From Calditrichota bacterium (GTDB lineage: Bacteria > Calditrichota > Calditrichia > Calditrichales > J004), in the NCBI GenBank assembly GCA_013112635.1, contig JABFGF010000003.1:124001-188000 (forward strand): DNA of 64,000 nucleotides, read 5' to 3'. The notes under the pieces were generated by a model, which worked only from the letters and a program-made list of their open reading frames with translations, did no database searches and had not been told where the DNA came from. This document shows, piece by piece, positions 46,230 to 54,016 of the stretch. The translations under genes and the position numbers were made by a program. How positions within the stretch are numbered: position 1 is the first letter of the stretch; each line of letters starts with the position of its first letter.

Positions 46230-47366
46230 ATGTTGACAAAAGAAGAACTCTCATTTTACAATCGCCAATTAATCCTATCGGAAATAGGGGTAAATGGTCA
46301 GCAAAAACTTAAACAAGCAAAGGTTTTGGTTGTCGGTGCCGGCGGCCTGGGTTGTCCGGTACTTACTTATCTGACAGCTGCAGGTGTTGGGACAATCGGA
46401 ATTGTAGATGCGGATATTGTAGACAAAAGCAATCTGCACAGACAGGTTCTTTTTGGTTTTTCTCAGATTGGAAGACCAAAAGTTAATGCGGCTATTGATA
46501 GGCTAAAAGACTTAAACCCTAATATTGATTTGATTGGATATATTGAAAGACTTAGTCCTAAAAATGCGCTTGAAATTCTTTCAAAATATGACATTATTGT
46601 TGATGCCACAGATAATTTCCCAACACGCTATTTAATAAATGATGCCTGTGTTATTCTGGATAAACCATTTGTTCTTGGTTCGATCGATCGCTTTCAAGGT
46701 CAGATAAGTGTAATGAATTTTACAAATAAAAATGACATTTGTGGTCCAAGTTATCGATGCCTTTTTCCAACTCCTCCAAAACCTGAGAACGCGCCAAACT
46801 GTGAGCAGAATGGAGTTATGGGTATTTTGCCGGGAATTATTGGGACAATGCAGGCAAACGAAGTTATAAAAATGATTGTTGGGTATGGCGAGGTACTTTC
46901 GGGCAAATTATTAATTTTGGATTCAGCTGCGGGCACTTCATATTCTATAGGAGTTTCCCGGAATAACAAAATGGTTAAGCTTGCCAAAAGTTTGAAAAAC
47001 AATCTTAAAAGTTTTGATTATATTGATTTCTGCCATTTGCAAAACCGGGAAGTAAAAGAAATAGATCCATCGTTGTTAAAATTGAAAATTGCTGAAAAAG
47101 AAAATCTACAAATCATTGATATCAGGGAAAATGGAAATGCATCACAAATAAATGGCGCTGTAAATATTCCACTTTCTCTTATTAAATCGAACTTCAATTC
47201 AATTAAACCGGACATTCCTGTTGTTCTTTTTTGTGATTATGGTATCAAAAGCGTGTCAGCCGTTAATATTCTTTTGGAAGCAGGTTATAAGAATGTTTTC
47301 AATTTAAAAGGTGGCTTAACTGCCTGGAATAGTGAAATAAATAAAATGGAAAATGAAAATGTCTGA
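46230..47366 (+). CDS. moeB: MoeB-type adenylyltransferase fused to a rhodanese domain
   Basis: 378 residues. The ThiF/MoeB domain has GAGGLG at 36-41, NLHRQ and DATDNFPTRY. The C-terminal rhodanese domain (about 280-372) has DIREN..GAVNIPLSLI and an active-site loop FCDYGIKS. It would adenylate the MoaD C-terminus and probably supply sulfur for the thiocarboxylate, as in eukaryotic MOCS3. The paired CxxC zinc ligands of E. coli MoeB are not visible: the first pair is reduced to SYRC and I see no second pair. The gene overlaps moaE by 14 bases. Confidence 0.9.
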   Translation: MLTKEELSFYNRQLILSEIGVNGQQKLKQAKVLVVGAGGLGCPVLTYLTAAGVGTIGIVDADIVDKSNLHRQVLFGFSQIGRPKVNAAIDRLKDLNPNIDLIGYIERLSPKNALEILSKYDIIVDATDNFPTRYLINDACVILDKPFVLGSIDRFQGQISVMNFTNKNDICGPSYRCLFPTPPKPENAPNCEQNGVMGILPGIIGTMQANEVIKMIVGYGEVLSGKLLILDSAAGTSYSIGVSRNNKMVKLAKSLKNNLKSFDYIDFCHLQNREVKEIDPSLLKLKIAEKENLQIIDIRENGNASQINGAVNIPLSLIKSNFNSIKPDIPVVLFCDYGIKSVSAVNILLEAGYKNVFNLKGGLTAWNSEINKMENENV

Positions 47367-47790
47367 TAAAACATATTTTATAAAAGGCGCAATTGAGCCA
47401 GATTTTATTGCCGGGCAAATTGCTGGTCATGGCAAAAAAACAAACATTGGTGCACATTCGATTTTTTTAGGCCAGGTGCGGGAAGACAAACTTGATAGCA
47501 AAAAAGTAAAAGCAATTGAATATTCAGCTTATGAAGAAATGGCCAACAAAGAAATTGCTAAAATCAGGGAAGATGCATTTGCCAAATGGGAGCTCACTTG
47601 TTTACATATTTATCATAGCATTGGTCTGGTTAAAACAGGGGAAATTTCCCTTTTTGTTTTTGTTTCATCTGTTCACCGCAAAGAGTGCCAGGCTGCTATG
47701 CAGAAAATTGTTGAAGATATAAAAAATCAGGTCCCGGTTTGGAAAAAGGAAATATTGGAAGACTCAAGTATCAATTGGGTTGACAAGTAG
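47353..47790 (+). CDS. moaE: MoaE, molybdopterin synthase catalytic subunit
   Basis: 145 residues (a second ATG at 47359 removes two residues). Family features are GAHSIFLGQVRE, LEYxAYxxMA as IEYSAYEEMA, HIYHSIGLVKTGE, the HRKE motif at 108-111 and VPVWKKE at 129-133 with the catalytic lysines. It inserts the dithiolene sulfurs into precursor Z using thiocarboxylated MoaD. It overlaps the end of moeB. Confidence 0.94.
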   Translation: MKMSDKTYFIKGAIEPDFIAGQIAGHGKKTNIGAHSIFLGQVREDKLDSKKVKAIEYSAYEEMANKEIAKIREDAFAKWELTCLHIYHSIGLVKTGEISLFVFVSSVHRKECQAAMQKIVEDIKNQVPVWKKEILEDSSINWVDK

Positions 47791-47856
47791 GAGCTGTCTC
47801 CTGATAGCGAAATAAATTAAAGATGACAAGTTCATTAAATTATTAAAGGTAAAAAA

Positions 47857-48792
47857 ATGATTGATGTAAGTCCCAAATTCAACACCTTAAGATATGCCAA
47901 AGCGCAGGGAATATTGAAAGCCTCTCCTGAAATAATAAAACGTATTGCTGATAAATCCGTGCCAAAAGGTGATGTTTATCAGGTCGCACGGGCCGCCGGA
48001 ATTAACGCCGCAAAAAATGCTGCCTCCTGGATAACTTTTTGCCACACTTTACCGCTCGACTGGGTAGGAATTGATTTTGATTTTCATAATGACCATATCG
48101 TAGTTTCTGCCGAAGTAAAAGCTGTCTGGAAAACAGGTGTTGAAATGGAGGCAATGACTGCTGTATCCGCAGCTTTGTTAAATGCTTATGATATGTTAAA
48201 GCCGCTCAGCGATGATATCTCTTTTTCAGATGTAAAACTGGTAAAGAAAAAAGGAGGTAAAAGCAGCTTTAAAGATGAATTTGCTTCACCCTTGAAAATT
48301 GCCGTTTTGGTCTTGTCTGATTCAACTTATGAAGGAAACCGTGAAGACAAATCAGGCAAAATTATTCAATCATATTTAAAAGAAAAATCATTAGAAACAG
48401 AGTTCTATGAAATATTGCCGGATGATATTCAAAAGATCAAAAACCGACTAATTGAGCTATCCGATGACGAAAAATGTGATTTAATTTTTACGACCGGTGG
48501 AACTGGTTTTGGCCCAAAAGATTTTACACCTGAAGCAACTTTGGAAGTGATTGAAAAAGAAGCACCGGGTATTGTTGAGGCTATTCGGAAACATGGCAAA
48601 GAACGCACCCCTTATGCTATGCTTGCAAGAGAAGCAGCCGGTATTCGGGGTACTTCGGTTATTATAAATTTACCTGGCAGCTCTAAAGGTGCAGAAGAAA
48701 GTTTGCAAGCCCTTTTTCCAGGATTGTTACATGCCTTTCCAATGTTGTGGGGCGGTGGACATGATGGTAATAAAAAATGGGTAAAAAAGTAA
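47857..48792 (+). CDS. moaC: MoaC-MogA fusion protein
   Basis: 311 residues. The N-terminal half (about 1-145) is MoaC: MIDVSPKFNTLRYAKAQG, PKGDVYQVARAAGINAAKNA, FCHTLPLD and GVEMEAMTAVSAALLNAYDM. It is cyclic pyranopterin monophosphate synthase, partner of MoaA. The C-terminal half (about 147-308) is MogA/MoaB-like: VLSDSTYEGNREDKSG, TTGGTGFGPKDFTPEAT and LPGSSKGAEES, which adenylates molybdopterin before MoeA inserts molybdate. The fusion joins the second and fourth pathway steps in one polypeptide. A short Lys/Ser-rich linker (KKKGGKSSFKDE) connects them. Confidence 0.93.
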   Translation: MIDVSPKFNTLRYAKAQGILKASPEIIKRIADKSVPKGDVYQVARAAGINAAKNAASWITFCHTLPLDWVGIDFDFHNDHIVVSAEVKAVWKTGVEMEAMTAVSAALLNAYDMLKPLSDDISFSDVKLVKKKGGKSSFKDEFASPLKIAVLVLSDSTYEGNREDKSGKIIQSYLKEKSLETEFYEILPDDIQKIKNRLIELSDDEKCDLIFTTGGTGFGPKDFTPEATLEVIEKEAPGIVEAIRKHGKERTPYAMLAREAAGIRGTSVIINLPGSSKGAEESLQALFPGLLHAFPMLWGGGHDGNKKWVKK

Positions 48793-48803
48793 AAGCTCGG
48801 CAA

Positions 48804-48846
48804 CGTCATACTGAGCGCTCGAATGAGCTCATGTCGAAGTATGACA
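48804..48846. repeat. GTCAT-type palindromic repeat at the 5' end of moeA
   Basis: GTCATACT (48805-48812) and AGTATGAC (48838-48845) are perfect inverted arms around a GAGC/GCTC-containing centre, a short member of the repeat family. It lies between the moaC-mogA stop and the likely moeA start, and is an open frame in phase with moeA. Confidence 0.7.
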
Positions 48847-48857
48847 TTTCAAAAATA

Positions 48858-50072
48858 ATGAGGAAAAAATTGATATCAGTCCAGCAGGCAATTGAGGTAT
48901 TAAAAAAAAATTATCCGGAAAAAGAAATTGAATCAGTAAAATTAAGTGATTCACTTAACCGGGTTTTGGCCGAAAAAATTATTTCGCCTATTTCGTCTCC
49001 GCCATATACAAATAGTGCTATGGATGGTTTTGTAATGCGCTGGCAAGACGTTGAACAAGCCACAGAAAATAATCCTGTTAAGTTAAAAATAATTGGTGAA
49101 AGCAGTGCGGGGCATCCTTTTGGTGGAAAACCTTTGGTTGGATCCTCTATTAAAATCAGCACAGGTGCCATCGTTCCTGACGGGTTTGATACTGTGGTTC
49201 CAATAGAGCTGTGCAAAGTTGAAAATGATCTGTTAATAATTAACAAAGTCAAAAAGAAATATCAGCATTTGCGATTTGCGGGTGAAGAGTTTAAGGTAGG
49301 CCAGGAGCTCCTTAATGAGGGAACTAAAGTTGGGTCTGCACAAATTGCTTTATTAGCATCCATTGGATTTTCGCAGATTAAAGTTTTTAAACGACCCAAG
49401 GTTTCCATAATCACCACAGGAAGTGAGCTTGTTTCGTTTGACCAAAAAGTAGAAGATCATCAATTACGAGATTCAAATACACCCATGTTAAGATCAGCAG
49501 CTTTGGAAGCAGGTGCTGAGGTCATTCAATCAAACCATGTTGAAGATGATCCAACTAGGACAAGAAAAGCGATTGAGGAAGCAGCGTCAACTTCAAATAT
49601 TATTATTAGCTCTGGTGGGGTTTCTATGGGTGACCATGATCATGTTCGTGATGTTGCACTTGAATCTGGTTTTGAGGAATTGTTTTGGAAAGTGCGCCAA
49701 AAACCCGGCAAACCAATGTTTGTTGCCAAAAAAAATCAAACATTATTAATCGCACTTCCTGGTAATCCGGTATCGGCTTTTATGTGCTTTAAACATTATG
49801 TCAGGCCATTGCTTCAAAATATTCAGGGTATGAAATTTGATTGGCCTGTGATCCAATCAAAGGCAAAGTATGACATTGAAAACAAAGGGGACCGAACACA
49901 ATTAATGCGTGTCAGGCTAATTAGCAAAACAAGCGAAATCCCGGAAATCGAAATATTAAGCAAACAAGGATCTCATATGCCGTCGACAATAGCACATGCG
50001 GATGGCTATATCATCATTGCTGAAAATGAACGGATAAATAAAGGAGCACTTTTAAAAGTTTTTCTGTTTTAG
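48858..50072 (+). CDS. moeA: MoeA, molybdopterin molybdotransferase
   Basis: 404 residues from ATG 48858 (MRKKLISVQQAIEVL), where family homology begins. In-frame ATGs at 48777 and 48831 would add 27 or 9 residues encoded by a palindromic repeat. Motifs: PPYTNSAMDGFVMR, STGAIVPDGFDTVVPIE, ITTGSELV, SSGGVSMGDHDHVRD and LPGNPVSAFMCF. MoeA inserts molybdate into adenylated molybdopterin. It is the last gene of the cofactor block. Confidence 0.93.
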   Translation: MRKKLISVQQAIEVLKKNYPEKEIESVKLSDSLNRVLAEKIISPISSPPYTNSAMDGFVMRWQDVEQATENNPVKLKIIGESSAGHPFGGKPLVGSSIKISTGAIVPDGFDTVVPIELCKVENDLLIINKVKKKYQHLRFAGEEFKVGQELLNEGTKVGSAQIALLASIGFSQIKVFKRPKVSIITTGSELVSFDQKVEDHQLRDSNTPMLRSAALEAGAEVIQSNHVEDDPTRTRKAIEEAASTSNIIISSGGVSMGDHDHVRDVALESGFEELFWKVRQKPGKPMFVAKKNQTLLIALPGNPVSAFMCFKHYVRPLLQNIQGMKFDWPVIQSKAKYDIENKGDRTQLMRVRLISKTSEIPEIEILSKQGSHMPSTIAHADGYIIIAENERINKGALLKVFLF

Positions 50073-50148
50073 CATTCCACATTTAAAAATAAATTTGCAT
50101 CTTCAATTTAATTAGATGATATTCGCAGAAATGCAAACACAAATAATT

Positions 50149-50241
50149 ATGAAACATTTATTCAAAAATTTCTCCACTTTACTGACTTCTGCATCCTCTG
50201 TAGATCGTCAGCCTCTTTCTATTCTACGACGACGACCGTAG
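50149..50241 (+). CDS. Candidate arginine leader peptide (30 aa, ends ILRRRP)
   Basis: A 30-codon ORF from ATG 50149 to TAG 50239-50241, starting MKHLFKNFSTLL and ending LSILRRRP. The three consecutive Arg codons are all CGA (50227-50235), with another Arg at codon 20. It lies 106 bases upstream of the first gene of the arginine operon in an otherwise gene-free 275-bp region. No good ribosome binding site is visible. Short ORFs with runs of the end-product amino acid ahead of its biosynthetic operon are the mark of attenuation leaders, so this assignment is inferred from composition and position. Confidence 0.6.
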   Translation: MKHLFKNFSTLLTSASSVDRQPLSILRRRP

Positions 50242-50257
50242 GGTCTCATACCTTTTT
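50224..50257 (+). promoter_or_regulatory. Candidate attenuator structures at the end of the arginine leader
   Basis: CTACG (50224-50228) pairs with CGTAG (50237-50241). The 8-base loop is made of the Arg codons and the 3' arm includes the stop codon. An overlapping hairpin, AGGGT (50240-50244) with ACCTT (50250-50254, one G-U pair), runs into a T5 tract (50253-50257). The two share 50240-50241 and cannot fully form together. The second stem is weak for an intrinsic terminator. Confidence 0.4.
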
Positions 50258-50347
50258 GCTCCACCAAAATAATATCTAAATATTCTTTTGTTTCTTTGTT
50301 TATCCAAGGAAACGTACACACAATTAACAATTCGATGGGATTGAACC

Positions 50348-50965
50348 ATGAAAAACAACCTTAAAATACATATAACTGTCGCAACTGAAAAACATCTTAA
50401 TTATAGCCAGGATATTTGTTCACTAATTGAGGATTCAGCCAAAATACGAGGAACAGGGATTGCAAAAAGGGAGCCATCTTATATTGAGCAAAAAATTATG
50501 GATGGCAAGGCTGTTATTGCGGTTGCAGAAAATGATTCGCTGGCAGGGTTTTGTTATATCGAATCCTGGGGAGAAGAAAAGCATTATGTAGCAAATTCAG
50601 GATTAATTGTAAACCCGGATTTCCGTGGTCTTGGCTTAGGAAATAAAATTAAAAAGGCAGCTTTTGATCTTTCCTTAAAAAAATTCCCGGATTCAAAATT
50701 GTTTGGAATTACAACCAGTCCCGCTGTTATGAAAATAAATTACCACCTTGGCTATCGACCTGTAACTTTTCATCAATTAACGGATGATGAAGAGTTTTGG
50801 AATGGATGTAAGAGTTGCGTGAATTATGATATTTTAACCCGAACCAATCGTTTACATTGCCTCTGTACAGCAATGTTGTATGATCCTGAAGAAAAACAAA
50901 ATGGCCAAAATGAAGAAAATTTAAAAGAAGAGAAATCAGATGAAAAAAGTAGTATTAGCATTTAG
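50348..50965 (+). CDS. GNAT-family N-acetyltransferase, probable first enzyme of arginine synthesis
   Basis: 205 residues. Acetyl-CoA binding motif A appears as NPDFRGLGLGNKIKKAAF (about 89-106). The C-terminal extension has paired cysteines GCKSC (154 and 157) and HCLC (173 and 175) that could bind a metal, followed by a charged tail. The gene leads the arginine operon, overlaps argG by 26 bases and no other argA or argJ is present. N-acetylglutamate synthase activity is therefore the natural inference; substrate specificity is not visible from the sequence. Confidence 0.75.
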   Translation: MKNNLKIHITVATEKHLNYSQDICSLIEDSAKIRGTGIAKREPSYIEQKIMDGKAVIAVAENDSLAGFCYIESWGEEKHYVANSGLIVNPDFRGLGLGNKIKKAAFDLSLKKFPDSKLFGITTSPAVMKINYHLGYRPVTFHQLTDDEEFWNGCKSCVNYDILTRTNRLHCLCTAMLYDPEEKQNGQNEENLKEEKSDEKSSISI

Positions 50966-52139
50966 TGGCGGACTGGACACCTCTTACTGTGTAAAATATC
51001 TGTCAAAGGAAAAAAACCTGAAAGTTTATTCTGTTCTTGTCAATACAGGTGGTTTCTCAACAGATGAATTAAATAAAATAAACGAGCATGCAAAAATGCT
51101 TGGAGTAAAAGAGCATGAGAATATTGACGTTATCGAAAAGTATTACAATGAATGTATTCGTTTCCTTATCTATGGAAATGTTTTAAAGAATGATACTTAT
51201 CCCCTTTCAGTAAGTGCGGAGCGTGTTTTCCAGGCGATGGCCATAGCGCAATATGCAAAAGAAATGGGAGCGGATTATATTGCCCATGGCAGCACTGGCG
51301 CCGGCAATGATCAGGTTCGTTTTGATATGAGTTTTAATACAATAGCCCCTGATATTACTATCTTAACACCTATCAGGGATCTGCAACTTTCACGTGAACA
51401 GGAGATAGATTTTCTTAAAAACCATGGCGTGGAAATGGATTGGCAAAAAACAAAATATTCTATAAACCAGGGATTGTGGGGAACGTCAGTTGGTGGAGTA
51501 GAAACATTGACCTCAGATCAGGAGCTTCCTGATAGTGCCTATCCAACGCAGGTTAGCAAAACAGAAAAACAGCAAATCGATTTATATTTTGAAAAAGGCG
51601 AGTTTGCCGGTTTTAATGGAAAAACTTTTACAAACAAGATTGAAGCAATTGAAGCTTTGAATAGTCTGGTAGCTCCATTTGGAATTGGGAGAGATGTTCA
51701 TGTTGGGGATACAATTATTGGTATTAAAGGCCGGGTTGGTTTTGAAGCAGCAGCACCGATGTTGATAATTAAAGCACATCATCTTCTTGAAAAACATGTA
51801 TTGACTAAATGGCAAATCCACTGGAAAAAACAATTGGCAGACTGGTATGGCATGATGCTCCACGAGGGACATTTTCTTGATCCGGTTATGCGTGATATAG
51901 AGTCTTTTTTGGAAAACACACAATCAATGGTTTCCGGAACTGTATTTGTAAAGCTGTCTCCAAATAATTTTAAATTAAAAGGAATTGAAAGTAAGCATGA
52001 TTTAATGTCACCTGAGTTTGGAGCATATGGAGAAATGAACCTGGGGTGGACAGCGAATGATGTTAAGGGCTTTTCAAAAATAATCTCTAACCAAACACGA
52101 ATTTATAAAACAATTAATAGTGATGAAAAAAATGATTAA
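50940..52139 (+). CDS. argG: ArgG, argininosuccinate synthase
   Basis: 399 residues. The N-type ATP pyrophosphatase loop is FSGGLDTS (8-15). It also has HGSTGAGNDQVRFD (about 116) and the TPIRDLQLSREQEIDFL region. It condenses citrulline and aspartate. It overlaps the GNAT gene upstream and argC downstream, indicating translational coupling. It belongs to the divergent Bacteroidota-type branch by its length and the GLWGTSVGG segment (SINQGLWGTSVGGVETL), from memory. Confidence 0.95.
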   Translation: MKKVVLAFSGGLDTSYCVKYLSKEKNLKVYSVLVNTGGFSTDELNKINEHAKMLGVKEHENIDVIEKYYNECIRFLIYGNVLKNDTYPLSVSAERVFQAMAIAQYAKEMGADYIAHGSTGAGNDQVRFDMSFNTIAPDITILTPIRDLQLSREQEIDFLKNHGVEMDWQKTKYSINQGLWGTSVGGVETLTSDQELPDSAYPTQVSKTEKQQIDLYFEKGEFAGFNGKTFTNKIEAIEALNSLVAPFGIGRDVHVGDTIIGIKGRVGFEAAAPMLIIKAHHLLEKHVLTKWQIHWKKQLADWYGMMLHEGHFLDPVMRDIESFLENTQSMVSGTVFVKLSPNNFKLKGIESKHDLMSPEFGAYGEMNLGWTANDVKGFSKIISNQTRIYKTINSDEKND

Positions 52140-53103
52140 AGCAGGAATTATTGGCGGCGCAGGATACACTGGCGGAGAGTTGATTCGGATTTTGTTGAAC
52201 CATCCGCATTGTGAAATAAAGTTTGTTCAAAGCCGTAGCCAAAAAGGAAAAAAGATAACAGAAATTCATACAGATTTACTTGGTGAAACGAATTTGAAAT
52301 TCTACGACAAAATTGATGAATCAATAGATATCATGTTTTTGTGTCTCGGGCATGGCGAATCAAAAATTTTTATGAAAGAAACCAACATTGCAAAAAATAT
52401 AAAGGTGATTGACCTTAGCCAGGACTTCCGCCTTGGAAACATGGCCGATAGAAAGTTTGTTTATGGGCTGCCGGAAGCAAACTATGAGAATATAAAATCA
52501 GCTCAAAATATTGCTAATCCCGGTTGTTTTGCAACAGCCATTCAATTAGCACTTTTACCGATGGCTGCAAATAATCATTTACAAAATGATATTCATGTTA
52601 GCGGTATTACGGGCTCAACCGGTGCTGGACAGAAACCGTCAATCACTACACATTTTAGCTGGCGCAGTTCAAATATTTCATTATACAAGGCGTTCGAACA
52701 CCAGCATCTTGCTGAAATAAATAAAACTATAGAGCAGCTACAACGTGGAAAAATGGATCAACAAATTTATTTTTTACCCTTTCGCGGAAACTTTACGCGT
52801 GGGATTTTAGCCTCGGTTTACACAAAAACTAATCTGACAAATGAAGAAGCTTTTGAAATGTATTCACAGTTTTATGAAAAACACCCATTCGTTTTTATCA
52901 CTGATGTGAATCCGGATATAAAACAAGTGCTAAACACAAACAAAGCCATTCTGTTTTTACAGAAACATGATGACGTTTTAAATATTGTTTCGGTGATCGA
53001 CAATCTTGTGAAGGGAGCTTCCGGGCAGGCGGTACAAAATATGAACCTGATGTTTGGATTGGATGAGACCTCTGGGCTAAGGTTAAAACCAGTAGCGTTT
53101 TAA
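52132..53103 (+). CDS. argC: ArgC, N-acetyl-gamma-glutamyl-phosphate reductase
   Basis: 323 residues from ATG 52132 (MIKAGIIGGAGYTGGEL); GTG 52120 and ATG 52123 add MMKK-type extensions. NADP-binding GGAGYTGGEL at the start; catalytic Cys 132 in NIANPGCFATAI; GITGSTGAGQKPS after it. It reduces N-acetylglutamyl-5-phosphate. The start lies within the last codons of argG. A palindromic repeat separates it from argB. Confidence 0.95.
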   Translation: MIKAGIIGGAGYTGGELIRILLNHPHCEIKFVQSRSQKGKKITEIHTDLLGETNLKFYDKIDESIDIMFLCLGHGESKIFMKETNIAKNIKVIDLSQDFRLGNMADRKFVYGLPEANYENIKSAQNIANPGCFATAIQLALLPMAANNHLQNDIHVSGITGSTGAGQKPSITTHFSWRSSNISLYKAFEHQHLAEINKTIEQLQRGKMDQQIYFLPFRGNFTRGILASVYTKTNLTNEEAFEMYSQFYEKHPFVFITDVNPDIKQVLNTNKAILFLQKHDDVLNIVSVIDNLVKGASGQAVQNMNLMFGLDETSGLRLKPVAF

Positions 53104-53133
53104 GTTGATTTTTTATAGATGGGAAAATGTTAA

Positions 53134-53213
53134 TGTCATTCCCGAATGTCTTTATCGGGAATCTGAATAAAAGAAAAAATTCAGATTCCTGCTGAAAACA
53201 TGCAGGAATGACA
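53134..53213. repeat. GTCATTC-type palindromic repeat between argC and argB
   Basis: TGTCATTCC at the left end and GGAATGACA at the right end are inverted. Inside, GGAATCTGAAT (53158-53168) pairs perfectly with ATTCAGATTCC (53179-53189), and CCCGA pairs with TCGGG. It forms nested hairpins within the arginine operon. Confidence 0.8.
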
Positions 53214-53230
53214 GGTGAGAGACAGTGATT

Positions 53231-54016
53231 ATGAAAAAGCTAACAATTGTAAAAATCGGTGGACATATTGTTGATGATCAGCAAAAACTTCAGTTAGTTC
53301 TGAAGCAATTTTCTTCTATAAAAGGTCTAAAGCTCTTAGTCCATGGTGGTGGGAAAAAAGCATCTCAAATTTCACTTCAAATGGGTGTTATACCTAAAAT
53401 GGTTGAAGGCCGCCGTATTACGGATGCCGAAAGTTTAAAAATTACACAGATGGTTTATGCCGGTTTGATAAATACAAATATTGTAGCAAAGCTACAGTCA
53501 TTAAAGTGCAATGCTTTTGGTATGAATGGCGCGGATGGCAACTCTATTTTGGCAATAAAAAGACCAATCAAAAAAATTGATTATGGCTATGTTGGAGATG
53601 TCACAAAAGTTAATGCAAACAACATAAACCAGCTTTTGGCGATTGGAATCGTGCCTGTATTCTGTGCGTTAACTCATGATGCTCATGGCCAAATCCTAAA
53701 CACAAATGCCGATACAATAACTGCGGAGTTAGGTATTGGCCTTTCCCAGGTTTTTGAAATTAATCTTGTTTATTGCTTTGAAAAAAAAGGTGTGCTAAAA
53801 AATCTAAATGATGACAACTCTATAATTTCGCATATATCCAAGGAAACTTATTTAAACCTGAAAAGCGAAAAAATCATTGCAGATGGAATGATCCCAAAAA
53901 TTGACAACGCATTGGATGCTTTAAATCGGGGAGTCCAAAATGTGTTTATTATAAAATATGATGAGTTGCAGGAATTTAAAAAGGAAGAAAAACCGGGTAC
54001 CAGGATTAGTTTATGA
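53231..54016 (+). CDS. argB: ArgB, acetylglutamate kinase
   Basis: 261 residues from ATG 53231 (a GTG at 53225 is possible). VKIGGHIVDD at the N-terminus, LVHGGGKKAS (substrate/ATP loop), EGRRITDAESLKITQMV, and NADTITAELG near 165. It phosphorylates N-acetylglutamate. It overlaps argE by four bases. The Arg-inhibited forms carry an N-terminal helix before the kinase core, which is absent here. Confidence 0.94.
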   Translation: MKKLTIVKIGGHIVDDQQKLQLVLKQFSSIKGLKLLVHGGGKKASQISLQMGVIPKMVEGRRITDAESLKITQMVYAGLINTNIVAKLQSLKCNAFGMNGADGNSILAIKRPIKKIDYGYVGDVTKVNANNINQLLAIGIVPVFCALTHDAHGQILNTNADTITAELGIGLSQVFEINLVYCFEKKGVLKNLNDDNSIISHISKETYLNLKSEKIIADGMIPKIDNALDALNRGVQNVFIIKYDELQEFKKEEKPGTRISL

